Assembly (NCBI GenBank): GCA_964505725.1
Contig: CAZDJK010000028.1
Location: 1-52,479 of the forward strand
Origin: CAVRJC01 sp964505725
GTDB taxonomy: Bacteria; Actinomycetota; Acidimicrobiia; IMCC26256; DASPTH01
Direction of reading: 5' to 3'
Length of the DNA stretch: 52,479 nucleotides
Position 1 is the first letter of the stretch, and each line of letters begins with the position of its first letter. This document shows positions 8,405 through 17,106 of the stretch, piece after piece. The position numbers and the translations under genes are program-made. The notes beneath the pieces were generated by a model. That model was given only the letters and a program-made list of their open reading frames with translations. It made no database searches and was not told where the DNA came from.

Positions 8405-9265
8405 TCAGGACAGCAGGTCGGGGATGGCAGCGACCGACTCCGTGACCTCCTCGGGCGTGCGGCCGCGCGCGGGGACGATGGCCTCGGTGACGCCGGCGTC
8501 GCGGTGCGCCTCGAGCAGTCGACGGAACGCGTCGCGCTCGGGCGCGTACGCCTGCACCAGGATGCCGACCGACATCGGGTCGCGCCCGCGTCCTTCGGCG
8601 CGGGCGCGCACGCGCGCGAGGAGCTCGGCCGCCTGCTCGGGCGACGGACCGCCGGCGGCGAGGCCGGCGCCGAAACGGGCCACGCGCTCGTACGTCGCCT
8701 CGGTGTGCCCGCCGATCCAGAGGGGCAGGCCGCCCGGCTGCACGGGACTGGGGCGGCAGTAGATCTCGGGGAAGGAGACGAACTCGCCGGAGAACGACGC
8801 CGGCTCGCCGGTCCACAGGCGTTGCATCGCCTCGAGGTACTCGTCGGTGCGCGCACCGCGACGGGCGCGGTCGACGCCGGTAGCGTCGAGCTCCTCGAGC
8901 ACGCCGCCGATGCCGACGCCGAAGGCGACGCGCCCGCGGGACAGGTGGTCGAGGGAGCCGAGCTGGCGCGCGAGCACCACCGGCTGACGCGTCGGGATCA
9001 CCATGACCGAGATGCCGACGCCGACGCGCTCGGTGGACGCGAGGATCCACGTCATGGCGACGACGCCTTCGAGCTGGGGCGCGCTGATGTCCCACGGGAA
9101 CTCCCGACCGAGATCGCCGGCCGACTCGTAGTGCACGGGGTACACGGTGCGGTCGCCGAGCCACACCCGCGCTAGGCCGGCCGCCTCCGCGCTCCTCCCG
9201 ACAGCGACGAGGAGCTCGGGGTCGCTGAACCGCCCCCGCGGGATGATCCCGGCCGAGAGGAGCAC
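8405..9265 (-). CDS. LLM-class F420-dependent oxidoreductase
   Basis: 286 aa, GTG start. Luciferase-like barrel with GIIPRGRFSDPELL at the N-terminus, LASTERVGVGISVMVIPTR, RGRVAFGVGIGG and LPLWIGGHTEATYERVARFG, the last typical of the F420-dependent oxidoreductases common in actinobacteria (MSMEG/Rv-type LLM proteins). It would carry out hydride transfer from F420H2, or monooxygenation, on an unknown substrate. It is the last gene of a three-gene operon (TPP enzyme - cyclase - LLM), 28 bp after the cyclase. Confidence 0.85.
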   Translation of the reverse strand: MLLSAGIIPRGRFSDPELLVAVGRSAEAAGLARVWLGDRTVYPVHYESAGDLGREFPWDISAPQLEGVVAMTWILASTERVGVGISVMVIPTRQPVVLARQLGSLDHLSRGRVAFGVGIGGVLEELDATGVDRARRGARTDEYLEAMQRLWTGEPASFSGEFVSFPEIYCRPSPVQPGGLPLWIGGHTEATYERVARFGAGLAAGGPSPEQAAELLARVRARAEGRGRDPMSVGILVQAYAPERDAFRRLLEAHRDAGVTEAIVPARGRTPEEVTESVAAIPDLLS

Positions 9266-9293
9266 GTGCCGAACGCGTCCCGTGCCCGCGCCG

Positions 9294-10259
9294 TCAGCGC
9301 AGCGCCATCGGGTTGATCGGCGAGCCGACCGCGCCGGTGATGGTCAGGGGGAACGCCGACAGGAGGCAGTCGTAGCGCCCGTCGGCCGCGCAGGCGTCTG
9401 CGAGCTCCTCGAGGTCCCAGATCTCGCCGATGAGGAGGCCCATGTACGGGATCGCGACCACGTGGAACGGCTGGAAGACGTTCTCGGTCTCGTTCGGGAG
9501 CACCTCGGCGCCCCAGGTGTCCGTGGCGATCCCACCGACCGCATGGTCGTGGATCCACTCGAGCGAGTCGAGCGCGAGCCCGGGTGCCGGCCCGCCGGCG
9601 TAGTCGCCCCACGATTCCCGGTCGCGCACCATGGCGAGCTGGCCGGTGCGGATCATCACGAGGTCGCCCTCGTGCACATCGATGCCGTGCGCGTCGGCGG
9701 CCGCCGCGAGGTCGGCCGACGTGATGCCCTCGCCGGGCTCGAGCCAGCGCTTGCCCTGCGCCCGCGCCACGTCGAGCAGGACTCCGCGGCTCACGATGCG
9801 GTCGCGCGCTTTGTCGATCCCGTTGCGTCGAGCGCCGCGGCTCGACACCTCCGCCGCGCTGTAGCCGTTGTAGATATGGCCGTCGTGCACAACGTGCGCG
9901 AGCGAGTCCCACTGGGTCGCGCACTGGAGCGGCATGATGATCATGTCGTCGGTGCCGCGTATCTGGCGATCGACCCCGCCGTAGAAGTCGCGCACGGTCG
10001 CGCCCGTGATCGCATCGCCGCCGTCGCGCAGCATGAGGTGGATCGGGTTGAACCGGCCGAAGCCTCCGGTCTGGGGTCCCTCCGCGTCGAGCGGGATCGC
10101 GAGCGAGAACGCCCGGCCCGTCTGCACCGCCTGCACGCCCTCGAGGATGTTCTTCTCGGTGATGAAATTGATGGTGCCGAGCTCGTCGTCGGGTCCGAAG
10201 CGGCCCCAGTTGGAGTAGCGCTCGGTCATGGCCAGGACCTCGTCGAGCGAGATGGTCAC
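9294..10259 (-). CDS. Cyclase / kynurenine-formamidase-like metal hydrolase
   Basis: 321 aa, GTG start with GGAGGATCAC ahead of it. Cyclase-family landmarks are GPDDELGTINFIT at the N-terminus and the metal motif region PLQCATQWDSLAHVV, which corresponds to HxGTHxDxPxH in KynB-type enzymes but has Cys-Ala-Thr-Gln in the first half, as in the longer 'cyclase family' branch. A late acidic/His segment (IATDTWGAEV and FHVVAIPYMG) completes the site. Likely a hydrolase of an amide or lactone formed or used by the adjacent TPP enzyme; the substrate is unknown. Confidence 0.85.
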   Translation of the reverse strand: MTISLDEVLAMTERYSNWGRFGPDDELGTINFITEKNILEGVQAVQTGRAFSLAIPLDAEGPQTGGFGRFNPIHLMLRDGGDAITGATVRDFYGGVDRQIRGTDDMIIMPLQCATQWDSLAHVVHDGHIYNGYSAAEVSSRGARRNGIDKARDRIVSRGVLLDVARAQGKRWLEPGEGITSADLAAAADAHGIDVHEGDLVMIRTGQLAMVRDRESWGDYAGGPAPGLALDSLEWIHDHAVGGIATDTWGAEVLPNETENVFQPFHVVAIPYMGLLIGEIWDLEELADACAADGRYDCLLSAFPLTITGAVGSPINPMALR

Positions 10260-10296
10260 GTGATCCTCCGTTGGTGGACGACGAGCGCGCGATCGC

Positions 10297-11982
10297 TCAC
10301 ACGTCGCGCGGAACGATGGCTTCGAAGTTCGTGACCGGCGCCGCGACCTCCTTGTCGATGAGGACGTCGACGAGGCTGGCGCTGCCGCAGGTCACCGCGT
10401 CGCGCAACGCGCCCGGGAGGTCGGCGACGTCGGCGACGCGTGTCGCCTTGGCGCCCAGCGCGCGGGCGACCTCGGCGTAGTCGACGTCGAGGAAGTCGTT
10501 GACCTTCGGGAGGACGCGGTTGTTCCACTGCAGCTTCTGACCGTGGTACTCGAACGCCATCGACCGGTTGTTCAGCACGACGACGGTCACGTCGATCCCG
10601 CAGCGCAGCGCGGTCTCCAGCTCCATCAGGTGGTAGCCGACACCGCCGTCGCCGATGAGGCAGACGACGCGCTGGGTGGGGCACGCCAGCCGGGCGCCGA
10701 GCGCAGCGGGGAGCGACCACCCGAGCGAGCCGGCGGCGCGAAGGAAATGGCGTCCCGGCTCGGTCACGGGGTACAGCGCGCCGGTCCACGCGCCCATGTA
10801 GCCGGTGTCGGCGACGAGCACGTCGGTCGACCCGAGCTCCTCGCGCAGTGCGGCCATCACCGCCGCCGGTTGGATGGCCTCGGGCCTGGAGCCGCGCGCG
10901 GCGTCGGCGACCCGGTCGTGCCACGCGGCGACGCGCTGCTCCACCGCCTGCGCCCATTCGGTGGAACGCGGCGACGGGTCTCGGCGCCCGATCTCGTCGC
11001 AGATCGCGCGCAGGGCGAGCTTGGCGTCGCCGACGACGCTGATCTCCTCGCGGTAGGTGGTGCCGAGCACGGTGGGGTCGGCGTCGACGTGCACGATCCG
11101 GGTGTCGGGCCCGGGTACCCGCCAGGTGTCGGTCACCATGCCGCCGAGGCGGCAACCGACGACCAGCACCAGATCGGCCTCGCCGAGGACATCGTTGGCG
11201 ACCTTGCGTGAGTACCGCCCGACCAGGCCGACGGCGCGGGGATGGGTCTCGTCGATCGTGCCCTTTCCACCCATCGACGTCACGACGGGCAGGTCGGCGA
11301 GCTCGGCGAGCTCGCGGAGCTCCTCCCAGGCCTGGCTGAGCATGACGCCGTTCCCGGAGAGCACGACCGGCCGCTCCGCGGTGGCCAGGGCGTCGACGAT
11401 CCGGACGGCCGCGTCGGGCGACGGCGCGCTCCGGAGTGCGGGCACCCGTCCGAAGTCGGGCTCCGCGTACACCTCAACGGCCGCGAGGTCGGCGCGCAGG
11501 ATGTCGGCCGGCACCTCGAGGTGCACGGGCGCCGCGGGCGTGCTCGTCGCCACGCGGATCGCGTTGCGGAGGAACGGCACCGCCTGGTCGGCGCGGGTGA
11601 CCGCCTTCGACCACGCGGTCACCGAGTCGTGGAGCGGGAGCTGCTCGAGCTCCTGGTACTCGTAGCGCCCCACCGACGACGTGCGCATGGCGGTCGTGAG
11701 CGAGATCACCGGGCTCATGGCCCAGTACGGGTCGGCCAGGCCGGCGACCACGTTGGACACGCCGGGCCCGTACTGCCCGTAGACGAAGCCGGGGCGACCG
11801 CTCGCACGCGCGTACCCGTCGGCGGCGTACACCGCCGCGTGCTCGCTCCGGCAGAGGATCACTTCGATCCCCGCGTCGGCGAGGGCGATCCACAGGGCGT
11901 GGTCGCCGCCGGTGAGGCAGAAGAAGTACTCGGTTCCGTACTCCTTCAGGGTGGCCGCCATGGCGTCGGCGACACTCGCCAT
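10297..11982 (-). CDS. Thiamine-pyrophosphate enzyme, acetolactate-synthase-like
   Basis: 561 aa from the ATG at 11982 with a GGGGGAG site. All three domains of a TPP decarboxylase/carboligase are present: an N-terminal PYR domain with catalytic Glu in RSEHAAVYAADGYAR, a central Rossmann-like domain (ADLVLVVGCRLGGMVTD), and a C-terminal PP domain with the TPP motif GDGGVGYHLMELETAL..VVVLNN. It resembles the acetolactate synthase / benzoylformate decarboxylase / oxalyl-CoA group; no small subunit is nearby, so catabolic use is more likely than branched-chain synthesis. First gene of the operon with the cyclase and LLM genes; divergent from the SDR. Confidence 0.85.
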   Translation of the reverse strand: MASVADAMAATLKEYGTEYFFCLTGGDHALWIALADAGIEVILCRSEHAAVYAADGYARASGRPGFVYGQYGPGVSNVVAGLADPYWAMSPVISLTTAMRTSSVGRYEYQELEQLPLHDSVTAWSKAVTRADQAVPFLRNAIRVATSTPAAPVHLEVPADILRADLAAVEVYAEPDFGRVPALRSAPSPDAAVRIVDALATAERPVVLSGNGVMLSQAWEELRELAELADLPVVTSMGGKGTIDETHPRAVGLVGRYSRKVANDVLGEADLVLVVGCRLGGMVTDTWRVPGPDTRIVHVDADPTVLGTTYREEISVVGDAKLALRAICDEIGRRDPSPRSTEWAQAVEQRVAAWHDRVADAARGSRPEAIQPAAVMAALREELGSTDVLVADTGYMGAWTGALYPVTEPGRHFLRAAGSLGWSLPAALGARLACPTQRVVCLIGDGGVGYHLMELETALRCGIDVTVVVLNNRSMAFEYHGQKLQWNNRVLPKVNDFLDVDYAEVARALGAKATRVADVADLPGALRDAVTCGSASLVDVLIDKEVAAPVTNFEAIVPRDV

Positions 11983-12049
11983 GAGAATCTCCCCCGTGCG
12001 GGACCGCGGCAGCGTAAGGCATTCTTGCCGCCGACGGAAAGAGACGCCG

Positions 12050-12802
12050 ATGACCGATCCACTCTTCGACCTCACCGACAAGATCGCGCTCATCACCGGC
12101 GGCAGCCGGGGTCTCGGTTACCAGATGGCGATCGCGTACGCCGAGCACGGAGCCGACGTCATCGTCGCCAGCCGCAAGCTCGAGAACTGTGAGGCGGTCG
12201 CGGAGGAGATCCGGGCGCTCGGCCGGCGCGCGCTCGCCGTGCAGGTGCACGCGGCCAAGTGGGACTCGATCGACCAGCTGATCGCGACCGCGTACCGGGA
12301 GCTCGGACGCATCGACGTGCTCGTGTGCAATGCGGGGATGAGCCCGCCGATGCCCAGCCACGAGGTCACCGAGGAGCTGTTCGACAGCGTGGTCGGGCTG
12401 AACTTCAAGGGCCCGTTCCGCCTGGCGAGCCAGGTGGCGAAGCGGATGTACGACGGCGACGGTGGTTGCATCATCAACGTCTCGTCGACGGGCGGCCTGA
12501 TGCCGCTCCCGAACGTCATCCCGTACGGGAGCTCGAAGGCGGCGCTCAACGCGATGACGCGCTCGCTCGCGGCCGAGTACGGGCCGAAGGTGCGCGTGAA
12601 CACGCTGTCCCCCGGTCCCTTCCTCACCGACATCTCGAAGGCGTGGACGCCGGAGGCGCGTGAGCACTCGGCGAACGCGCTGGGCCGCCCCGGACGGCCC
12701 GACGAGATCGTCACCGCGGCACTGTTCCTCGCCAGCCCCCGGTCGTCGTTCGTGAACGGCACGCTCGTCCGCGTCGACGGCGGACTGTCCGTCTCGCAGT
12801 GA
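12050..12802 (+). CDS. Short-chain dehydrogenase/reductase (SDR)
   Basis: 250 aa classical SDR. NAD(P) motif TGGSRGLG (residues ~16-23), Asn/Ala/Gly motif CNAG, catalytic Ser in VSSTGG and YGSSK as YxxxK; the C-terminal VRVDGGLSVS is the usual end. The ATG at 12050 was chosen because the Rossmann strand begins 11 residues later; the preceding open frame runs into the divergent TPP gene. It likely oxidises a hydroxyacyl or alcohol intermediate for the acyl-CoA dehydrogenase 46 bp downstream. Confidence 0.9.
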   Translation: MTDPLFDLTDKIALITGGSRGLGYQMAIAYAEHGADVIVASRKLENCEAVAEEIRALGRRALAVQVHAAKWDSIDQLIATAYRELGRIDVLVCNAGMSPPMPSHEVTEELFDSVVGLNFKGPFRLASQVAKRMYDGDGGCIINVSSTGGLMPLPNVIPYGSSKAALNAMTRSLAAEYGPKVRVNTLSPGPFLTDISKAWTPEAREHSANALGRPGRPDEIVTAALFLASPRSSFVNGTLVRVDGGLSVSQ

Positions 12803-12848
12803 TCCCCCGTGCGGTGCCAGACTGCGGCCGTCGGAGGGAGCCACCCTC

Positions 12849-14126
12849 GTGAGCGATGCGAACCGTCCCGACCTCGACGAGTACCGCGCCCGGGCACGCG
12901 CCTGGGTCGAGTCGCACCTGGAGCGGCGCACGGAGCCGGTGCGCCCACGGGTCCACGGCCGCGACCACAAGACGCGCGAGATGTTCGAGCCCGAGCGGGC
13001 GTTGCAGCGCAAGCTGTTCGACGGCGGGTACGCGGGGATCACGTGGCCGCGCGAGTACGGCGGCCAGGGGCTGCCGGGCGCCTACGAGGCCGCGTTCCAG
13101 GAAGTGGCGCGCGGGTACCGCACGCCCGAATGGGGCGCGGCGGCGGGCACCACGTTCAACGTGTGCGGCCGCACGATGCTCGCCCACGCGTCGCCCGAGT
13201 TCCTCGCACGCCACATCCCGCGCATGCTCTCGGGCGAGGAGATCTGGGTGCAGTACTTCTCGGAGCCGGGAGCCGGCTCCGACCTCGCGGGGATCACCAC
13301 CCGCGCCGACCGCGACGGCGACCACTGGATCCTCAACGGGTCGAAGGTGTGGACGAGCGCGGGGCACTACTCCGACTACGGCATGTGCCTCGCCCGCACG
13401 AACTGGGACGTCCCGAAGCACCGGGGCCTCACGTGGTTCGCAGTGCGCACGGACGCACCCGGCGTCACCGTGCGACCGATCCGGGAGCTCAACGGCGCGG
13501 CCGAATTCTCGCAGGAGTTCTTCGACGACGTGCTGCTCACCGACGACGACGTGATCGGCGACGTCGACGGCGGCTGGACCGTCGCCCAGACCATGCTCGT
13601 CTACGAGCGCGGCGGCAGCAGCGCGGCGGCGCCGGTGCCGGTCGCGGGCGCGGCGGCGCCACGGGGTCTGGCGCCCGACCTGGTGGCGATCGCCCGCCGG
13701 GCCGGCCGCGAGAAGGATCCCCACGTCCGGCAGCTGATCGCGCGGTCGCACATCGAGGAGTACGCCGCCGGCGAGCTCCGGCGCCGGATGGGCGCGCGCA
13801 TGCGCCGGCAGGACGGCTCCGAAGCCGGCCTCGCCTCCTATGCCAAGCTCGCGGGCGGCGTCACGCGCGCCCGACGGGCCGTCGTGGGCATGGAGATCGG
13901 ACGCGGGAGCGCCCTCACCTGGGCGCCCGGCGACGACGACGGCCGGACCGCAGCGCTCGCGTTCCTGAACGGGCGCCTCGGCTGCATCGCGGGCGGCACC
14001 AACGAGGTGATGCGCAACGGCATCGGCGAGCGCGTGCTCGGCCTGCCGCGCGAGCCGCGCTTCGACACGACCAAGCCGTTCCGGCAGGTGCTGGAGGAGG
14101 CCAAGAGCTGGACGGGAAGGACCTGA
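12849..14126 (+). CDS. Acyl-CoA dehydrogenase
   Basis: 425 aa, GTG start after a CGGAGGGAG site. Acyl-CoA dehydrogenase fold: N-terminal helical domain (GYAGITWPREYGGQG), FAD-binding middle domain (QYFSEPGAGSDLAGITT, then WILNGSKVWTS), C-terminal helical bundle ending GGTNEVMRNGIGERVLGLP. This is the FadE-like type with both conserved signatures. Usual length. It introduces the alpha-beta double bond into an acyl-CoA; in actinobacteria many such genes act on steroid or terpenoid side chains. The stop overlaps the ferredoxin ATG (TGATG). Confidence 0.9.
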   Translation: MSDANRPDLDEYRARARAWVESHLERRTEPVRPRVHGRDHKTREMFEPERALQRKLFDGGYAGITWPREYGGQGLPGAYEAAFQEVARGYRTPEWGAAAGTTFNVCGRTMLAHASPEFLARHIPRMLSGEEIWVQYFSEPGAGSDLAGITTRADRDGDHWILNGSKVWTSAGHYSDYGMCLARTNWDVPKHRGLTWFAVRTDAPGVTVRPIRELNGAAEFSQEFFDDVLLTDDDVIGDVDGGWTVAQTMLVYERGGSSAAAPVPVAGAAAPRGLAPDLVAIARRAGREKDPHVRQLIARSHIEEYAAGELRRRMGARMRRQDGSEAGLASYAKLAGGVTRARRAVVGMEIGRGSALTWAPGDDDGRTAALAFLNGRLGCIAGGTNEVMRNGIGERVLGLPREPRFDTTKPFRQVLEEAKSWTGRT

Positions 14127-14320
14127 TGCGGGTGATCGTGGACCTCGCCCAGTGCGAGAGCAACGGCCTGTGCGTCGGCGCAGCGCCCGAGGTGTTCGAG
14201 CTGGGCGACGACGACCGCCTGACCCTGCTGCAGGAGCACGTGTCGCCGGAGCTCGAGTCGCGCGTGCTCGACGCGGTGCGTCTGTGCCCGAAGCAGGCGA
14301 TCTCGACCGAGGACGACTGA
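14126..14320 (+). CDS. Single-cluster [3Fe-4S] ferredoxin
   Basis: 64 aa, translationally coupled to the acyl-CoA dehydrogenase. The ligand pattern C-x5-C near the N-terminus (CESNGLC) with a single later CP (RLCPKQAI) is that of the [3Fe-4S]/[4Fe-4S] ferredoxins that feed cytochromes P450. No P450 is in the window, so the electron acceptor is unknown; the neighbouring flavin enzymes are candidates. Confidence 0.85.
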   Translation: MRVIVDLAQCESNGLCVGAAPEVFELGDDDRLTLLQEHVSPELESRVLDAVRLCPKQAISTEDD

Positions 14321-14376
14321 CGAGCCCGATCCGACAAGCCCGATCCGACGAGCGCGACCTGACGAGGCCGATCCGA
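14321..14376. repeat. Four tandem copies of a 14-bp unit
   Basis: Starting right after the ferredoxin stop, units of the form CGAGCCCGATCCGA repeat at 14321, 14335, 14349 and 14363 with 0-4 differences each. The unit continues the base pattern of the ferredoxin's last codons. It sits between the ferredoxin and a decayed aldehyde dehydrogenase. Confidence 0.75.
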
Positions 14377-14398
14377 CGAGAAGGAGACCGAGCGAGCG

Positions 14399-14639
14399 AC
14401 GAGTGCACCCTGGACCTTCGACCTGTTCATCGACGGCAAGTGGGAGCCCGGCGAGGCGGGCGGATCCTCACCGACCTGGGACCGGGTGCCGGGCAGGGGC
14501 AGGGCTGGGGCTCGACCATGGCGGGCATCGGCCGGCGGGGTGCGTTCGGCGGCTGCAAGCACAGCGGAGTCGGCCGCGAGTGGGGTCACCACGGCTTCGA
14601 GAGCTTCACCGAGGTGAAGCACACATCACCTGGAGCTGA
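14399..14639 (+). pseudogene. Aldehyde dehydrogenase remnant: both ends kept, middle deleted
   Basis: The segment beginning near 14411 reads WTFDLFIDGKWEPGEAGG, the standard N-terminal strand of NAD(P)-dependent aldehyde dehydrogenases. From about 14543, in another frame, it reads AFGGCKHSGVGREWGHHGFE and SFTEVKH, the standard C-terminal motif. The ~400 residues between, including the catalytic Cys and Glu, are absent. A further 2-nt insertion (CACACATC where CACATC would restore HITWS-stop) shifts the last codons. A ribosome-site-like AAGGAG at 14381 is followed by ACG rather than a start codon. Confidence 0.8.
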
Positions 14640-14646
14640 CCGTTCC

Positions 14647-14676
14647 GCGCGCGACGGGCCCGCGCGCGACGGGCCC
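14647..14676. repeat. Perfect 15-bp tandem duplication
   Basis: GCGCGCGACGGGCCC occurs twice without a gap (14647-14661 and 14662-14676) in the short gap between the aldehyde dehydrogenase remnant and the convergent CoA-transferase gene. Confidence 0.8.
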
Positions 14677-14693
14677 ACCCGCACCCGGGACGG

Positions 14694-15908
14694 TCAGACC
14701 GGCCAGGAGTAGTCGTCGCCGGGCCAGGCGACGACGCCACGCCCGCCATAGGCGTCGATGGTGGCGTCGTCGTAGCCGAGCTCGAGCATGATCTCGCGGG
14801 TGTGCTGTCCGACCATCGGCGCGGCGCGCTCCTGGCGACCCGGCGTGTCGGAGAACGTGATGAGGTTGCCGAACTGGCGTACCCGCCCGAGCAGTGGGTG
14901 CTCGTATTCGGCTACGAGGCCGAGATCCACCAGCTCCTGGTCGAAGAGCACGGTCTCGCCGTCGTAGGTGTCCATCGACACCTCGCACGGCACGCCGACG
15001 GCGTCGAGCGCCCGGCGCCAATTGCCGGCGGAGTCGCACGCCAACGCAGCCTCGAGCGCAGCCGTGAGCTCGTCGCCGCGCTCCTCGCGGTCGGCGGCGG
15101 TGCGGAAGCGCTCGTCGTCCACCAGCTCGGGACGGCGGATCGCGTTGCAGACCGCGGGCCAGTGCTCGTCGCGCACGGCCGCGAGCTGCAGCCAGCCCTC
15201 CGACGTCTCGTAGAGGCGGTACAGAGGACCGAGACCGAGCTGCGCGGCGTCGAGCACCGGCCGCGGCGACGGCGTGCCGTCGGCGGCGAGCCACGCGTCC
15301 GCCGTGTAGAGCTGGGCACCGTGGAGCAGTGACGCCCACATCGACTGACCTTCACCCGTACGCTTGCGGTGGAACAGCGCGATGAGCAGCGCCAGCACCG
15401 ACGGCATCGCCGCGGCGACGTCGCCGTGCCCGTAGCGGTACCACAGCGGCGGGTTGCCCGCCGCGACCGGGCCCTCCTCCCACTCGATGCCGCTCGCGGC
15501 CTGCGCGAGCGGGTCGAGGCCGCCCATGTGCGAGAGCGGCCCGATCGCCCCGTACATGTAGTTGTTGCAGTACAGGATGTCGGGCTTCACAAGCTTGCAG
15601 TGCTCGTAGCCGATGCCGAGCCGGTCGGCCGTGCCCAGCGTCATGTTGTGGTGCACCATGTCGGCGGTCGCCACGAGTCGGAGCGCGACCTCGAGGCCGT
15701 CGGGCTGCTTCAGGTCGAGCGCGATGTCGCGCTTTCCCCGCTGGCAACCCATGAACGACCCCACCACCTGCCCGCGCATCCCGTCGCCACGGGTCGGCTC
15801 CACCTTGATCACGTCGGCGCCCAGGTCGGCCAGCAGCATCGGGCCGAACGGGCCGGCGAGGAACTGGCCGAAGTCGACGACGCGGATCCCTTCGAGTGGC
15901 CCGGGCAC
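14694..15908 (-). CDS. CaiB/BaiF CoA-transferase
   Basis: 404 aa, GTG start 1 nt after the stop of the upstream gene. Class III CoA-transferase: LEGIRVVDFGQFLAGPFGPM..LADLGADVIKVEPTRGD at the N-terminus. The catalytic Asp is in YRYGHGDVAAAMPSVL, 21 residues before the TGEGQ motif, exactly as in formyl-CoA transferase-type enzymes; SLLHGAQLYTAD follows. It moves CoA between carboxylic acids through an aspartyl-CoA anhydride. It is the last gene of the seven-gene minus-strand operon, and unlike its neighbour keeps the active-site Asp. Confidence 0.9.
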   Translation of the reverse strand: MPGPLEGIRVVDFGQFLAGPFGPMLLADLGADVIKVEPTRGDGMRGQVVGSFMGCQRGKRDIALDLKQPDGLEVALRLVATADMVHHNMTLGTADRLGIGYEHCKLVKPDILYCNNYMYGAIGPLSHMGGLDPLAQAASGIEWEEGPVAAGNPPLWYRYGHGDVAAAMPSVLALLIALFHRKRTGEGQSMWASLLHGAQLYTADAWLAADGTPSPRPVLDAAQLGLGPLYRLYETSEGWLQLAAVRDEHWPAVCNAIRRPELVDDERFRTAADREERGDELTAALEAALACDSAGNWRRALDAVGVPCEVSMDTYDGETVLFDQELVDLGLVAEYEHPLLGRVRQFGNLITFSDTPGRQERAAPMVGQHTREIMLELGYDDATIDAYGGRGVVAWPGDDYSWPV

Positions 15909-15909
15909 C

Positions 15910-17052
15910 TCAGGTCGCCCCCGACGCGCGCAGCTTGTCGCCGCCGCCTACACCGAGCTCGCCGAGGATCTCGTCGTTGTGCGCACCCGGTCGCGGTTGC
16001 GGGCCCTTCACCGCGCCGGGTGTCCCCTCGAGGAAGATGGTCGGCCCGAGCTGCGTGGTCGGGCCGTGCACGGGATCGTCGACGGTCACCACCGACCCGG
16101 TGGCGACGAGCTGCGGATGGCCGAACCGCTCGTGCGGCGCCACGATCGCTTCCGCCCCGAGACCCGCCGCGTGGTACTCCGCGACGAGCTCGTCGCGGTC
16201 ACGGCGCTTGAACGCGGCACGCTTGGCGTCCTCGTGCCGGGCCCGATCGTCCGCGCTCATCTGGAACAGATCCATCGGGCTGACGTCGTCGATGCCGAGG
16301 ATCGACGCCTCGCTACGGGTCGGGGTGATGCCGGCGTTGGTGGACGCGTGGATCCACTCCCCATTCGCGCACTCGTACACCGTCGCCTGGTGCACGCCGG
16401 GCGGGTGTGTCTTCGGGAGCATGAACTGTCCGCGGTCGGTCCAGTTCCAGCTCTGCGTCGTGAGCGACATCACGCCCTGCAGCAACGACACCTCGACGTG
16501 CTGCCCGCGCCCGGTGGACTCGCGCGCGTGGAGCGCGGCCATGATGCCGATGGGCACGAGGAACGACGCCGCGAGGCTCGCGACCGGGCTGTGGAGGAAC
16601 ACCGGACCGGGACGGAACGCCGGGGTCTCCCAGTGCTGACCGGTGCGCGCGTGCACCAACGCCTCGTATCCGGGACGCCCCTCGTAGCGCGTCCCCGACG
16701 GCCACGCCGGGATCGAGCAGTAGACGAGACGCGGGAAGCGTGGCGCGAGATCGTCGTACGCGACCTCCCAGGCCTCCATCCGCCCGGGTGCGTGCGCTTC
16801 CACGAGCACGTCGGCGGTCGCGCACAGCGCGAGGAACGCCTCGCGGCCTCGGGGCTGGGCGAGGTCGACGGTGACCGAGCGCCGGCTCCGCCCGTACACC
16901 ACCGAGCGCGTGTCGGCTCGGGCGCGCGAGCCACCGGGCGGCTCCACCTTCACCACGTCGGCGCCGTGCTCGGCCAGTTGCAGGACGCCGAGCGGGCCGG
17001 CGATCCCGCCGCTCAGGTCGAGGATGCGGACCCCTTCCAGCGCGTGTGCCAC
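15910..17052 (-). CDS. CaiB/BaiF CoA-transferase homologue without the catalytic Asp
   Basis: 380 aa, GTG start. Clear family III CoA-transferase (LEGVRILDLSGGIAGPLGVLQLAEHGADVVKVEPPGG; ALHARESTGRGQHVEVSLLQG). Counting back from TGRGQ, the position of the nucleophilic Asp is occupied by Ser in SPVASLAASFLVP. It may be inactive alone and pair with the Asp-bearing protein encoded 1 nt downstream (14694-15908), or have a different role. It lies in the operon after the LLM gene, 54 bp away. Confidence 0.85.
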   Translation of the reverse strand: MAHALEGVRILDLSGGIAGPLGVLQLAEHGADVVKVEPPGGSRARADTRSVVYGRSRRSVTVDLAQPRGREAFLALCATADVLVEAHAPGRMEAWEVAYDDLAPRFPRLVYCSIPAWPSGTRYEGRPGYEALVHARTGQHWETPAFRPGPVFLHSPVASLAASFLVPIGIMAALHARESTGRGQHVEVSLLQGVMSLTTQSWNWTDRGQFMLPKTHPPGVHQATVYECANGEWIHASTNAGITPTRSEASILGIDDVSPMDLFQMSADDRARHEDAKRAAFKRRDRDELVAEYHAAGLGAEAIVAPHERFGHPQLVATGSVVTVDDPVHGPTTQLGPTIFLEGTPGAVKGPQPRPGAHNDEILGELGVGGGDKLRASGAT

Positions 17053-17106
17053 GCCACCTCCGATGTCGTGCGACGCGCCCCTCGCGCGCCGCGACGCCGC
17101 CTGCGC

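Noticed and set aside
11474..13042. 522-codon minus-strand open frame spanning the divergent TPP/SDR region
   Set aside because: It covers three well-supported genes in wrong frames and shows no domain.
14321..14376. CRISPR-like or regulatory repeat array
   Set aside because: The units are contiguous without spacers and degenerate, consistent with slippage.
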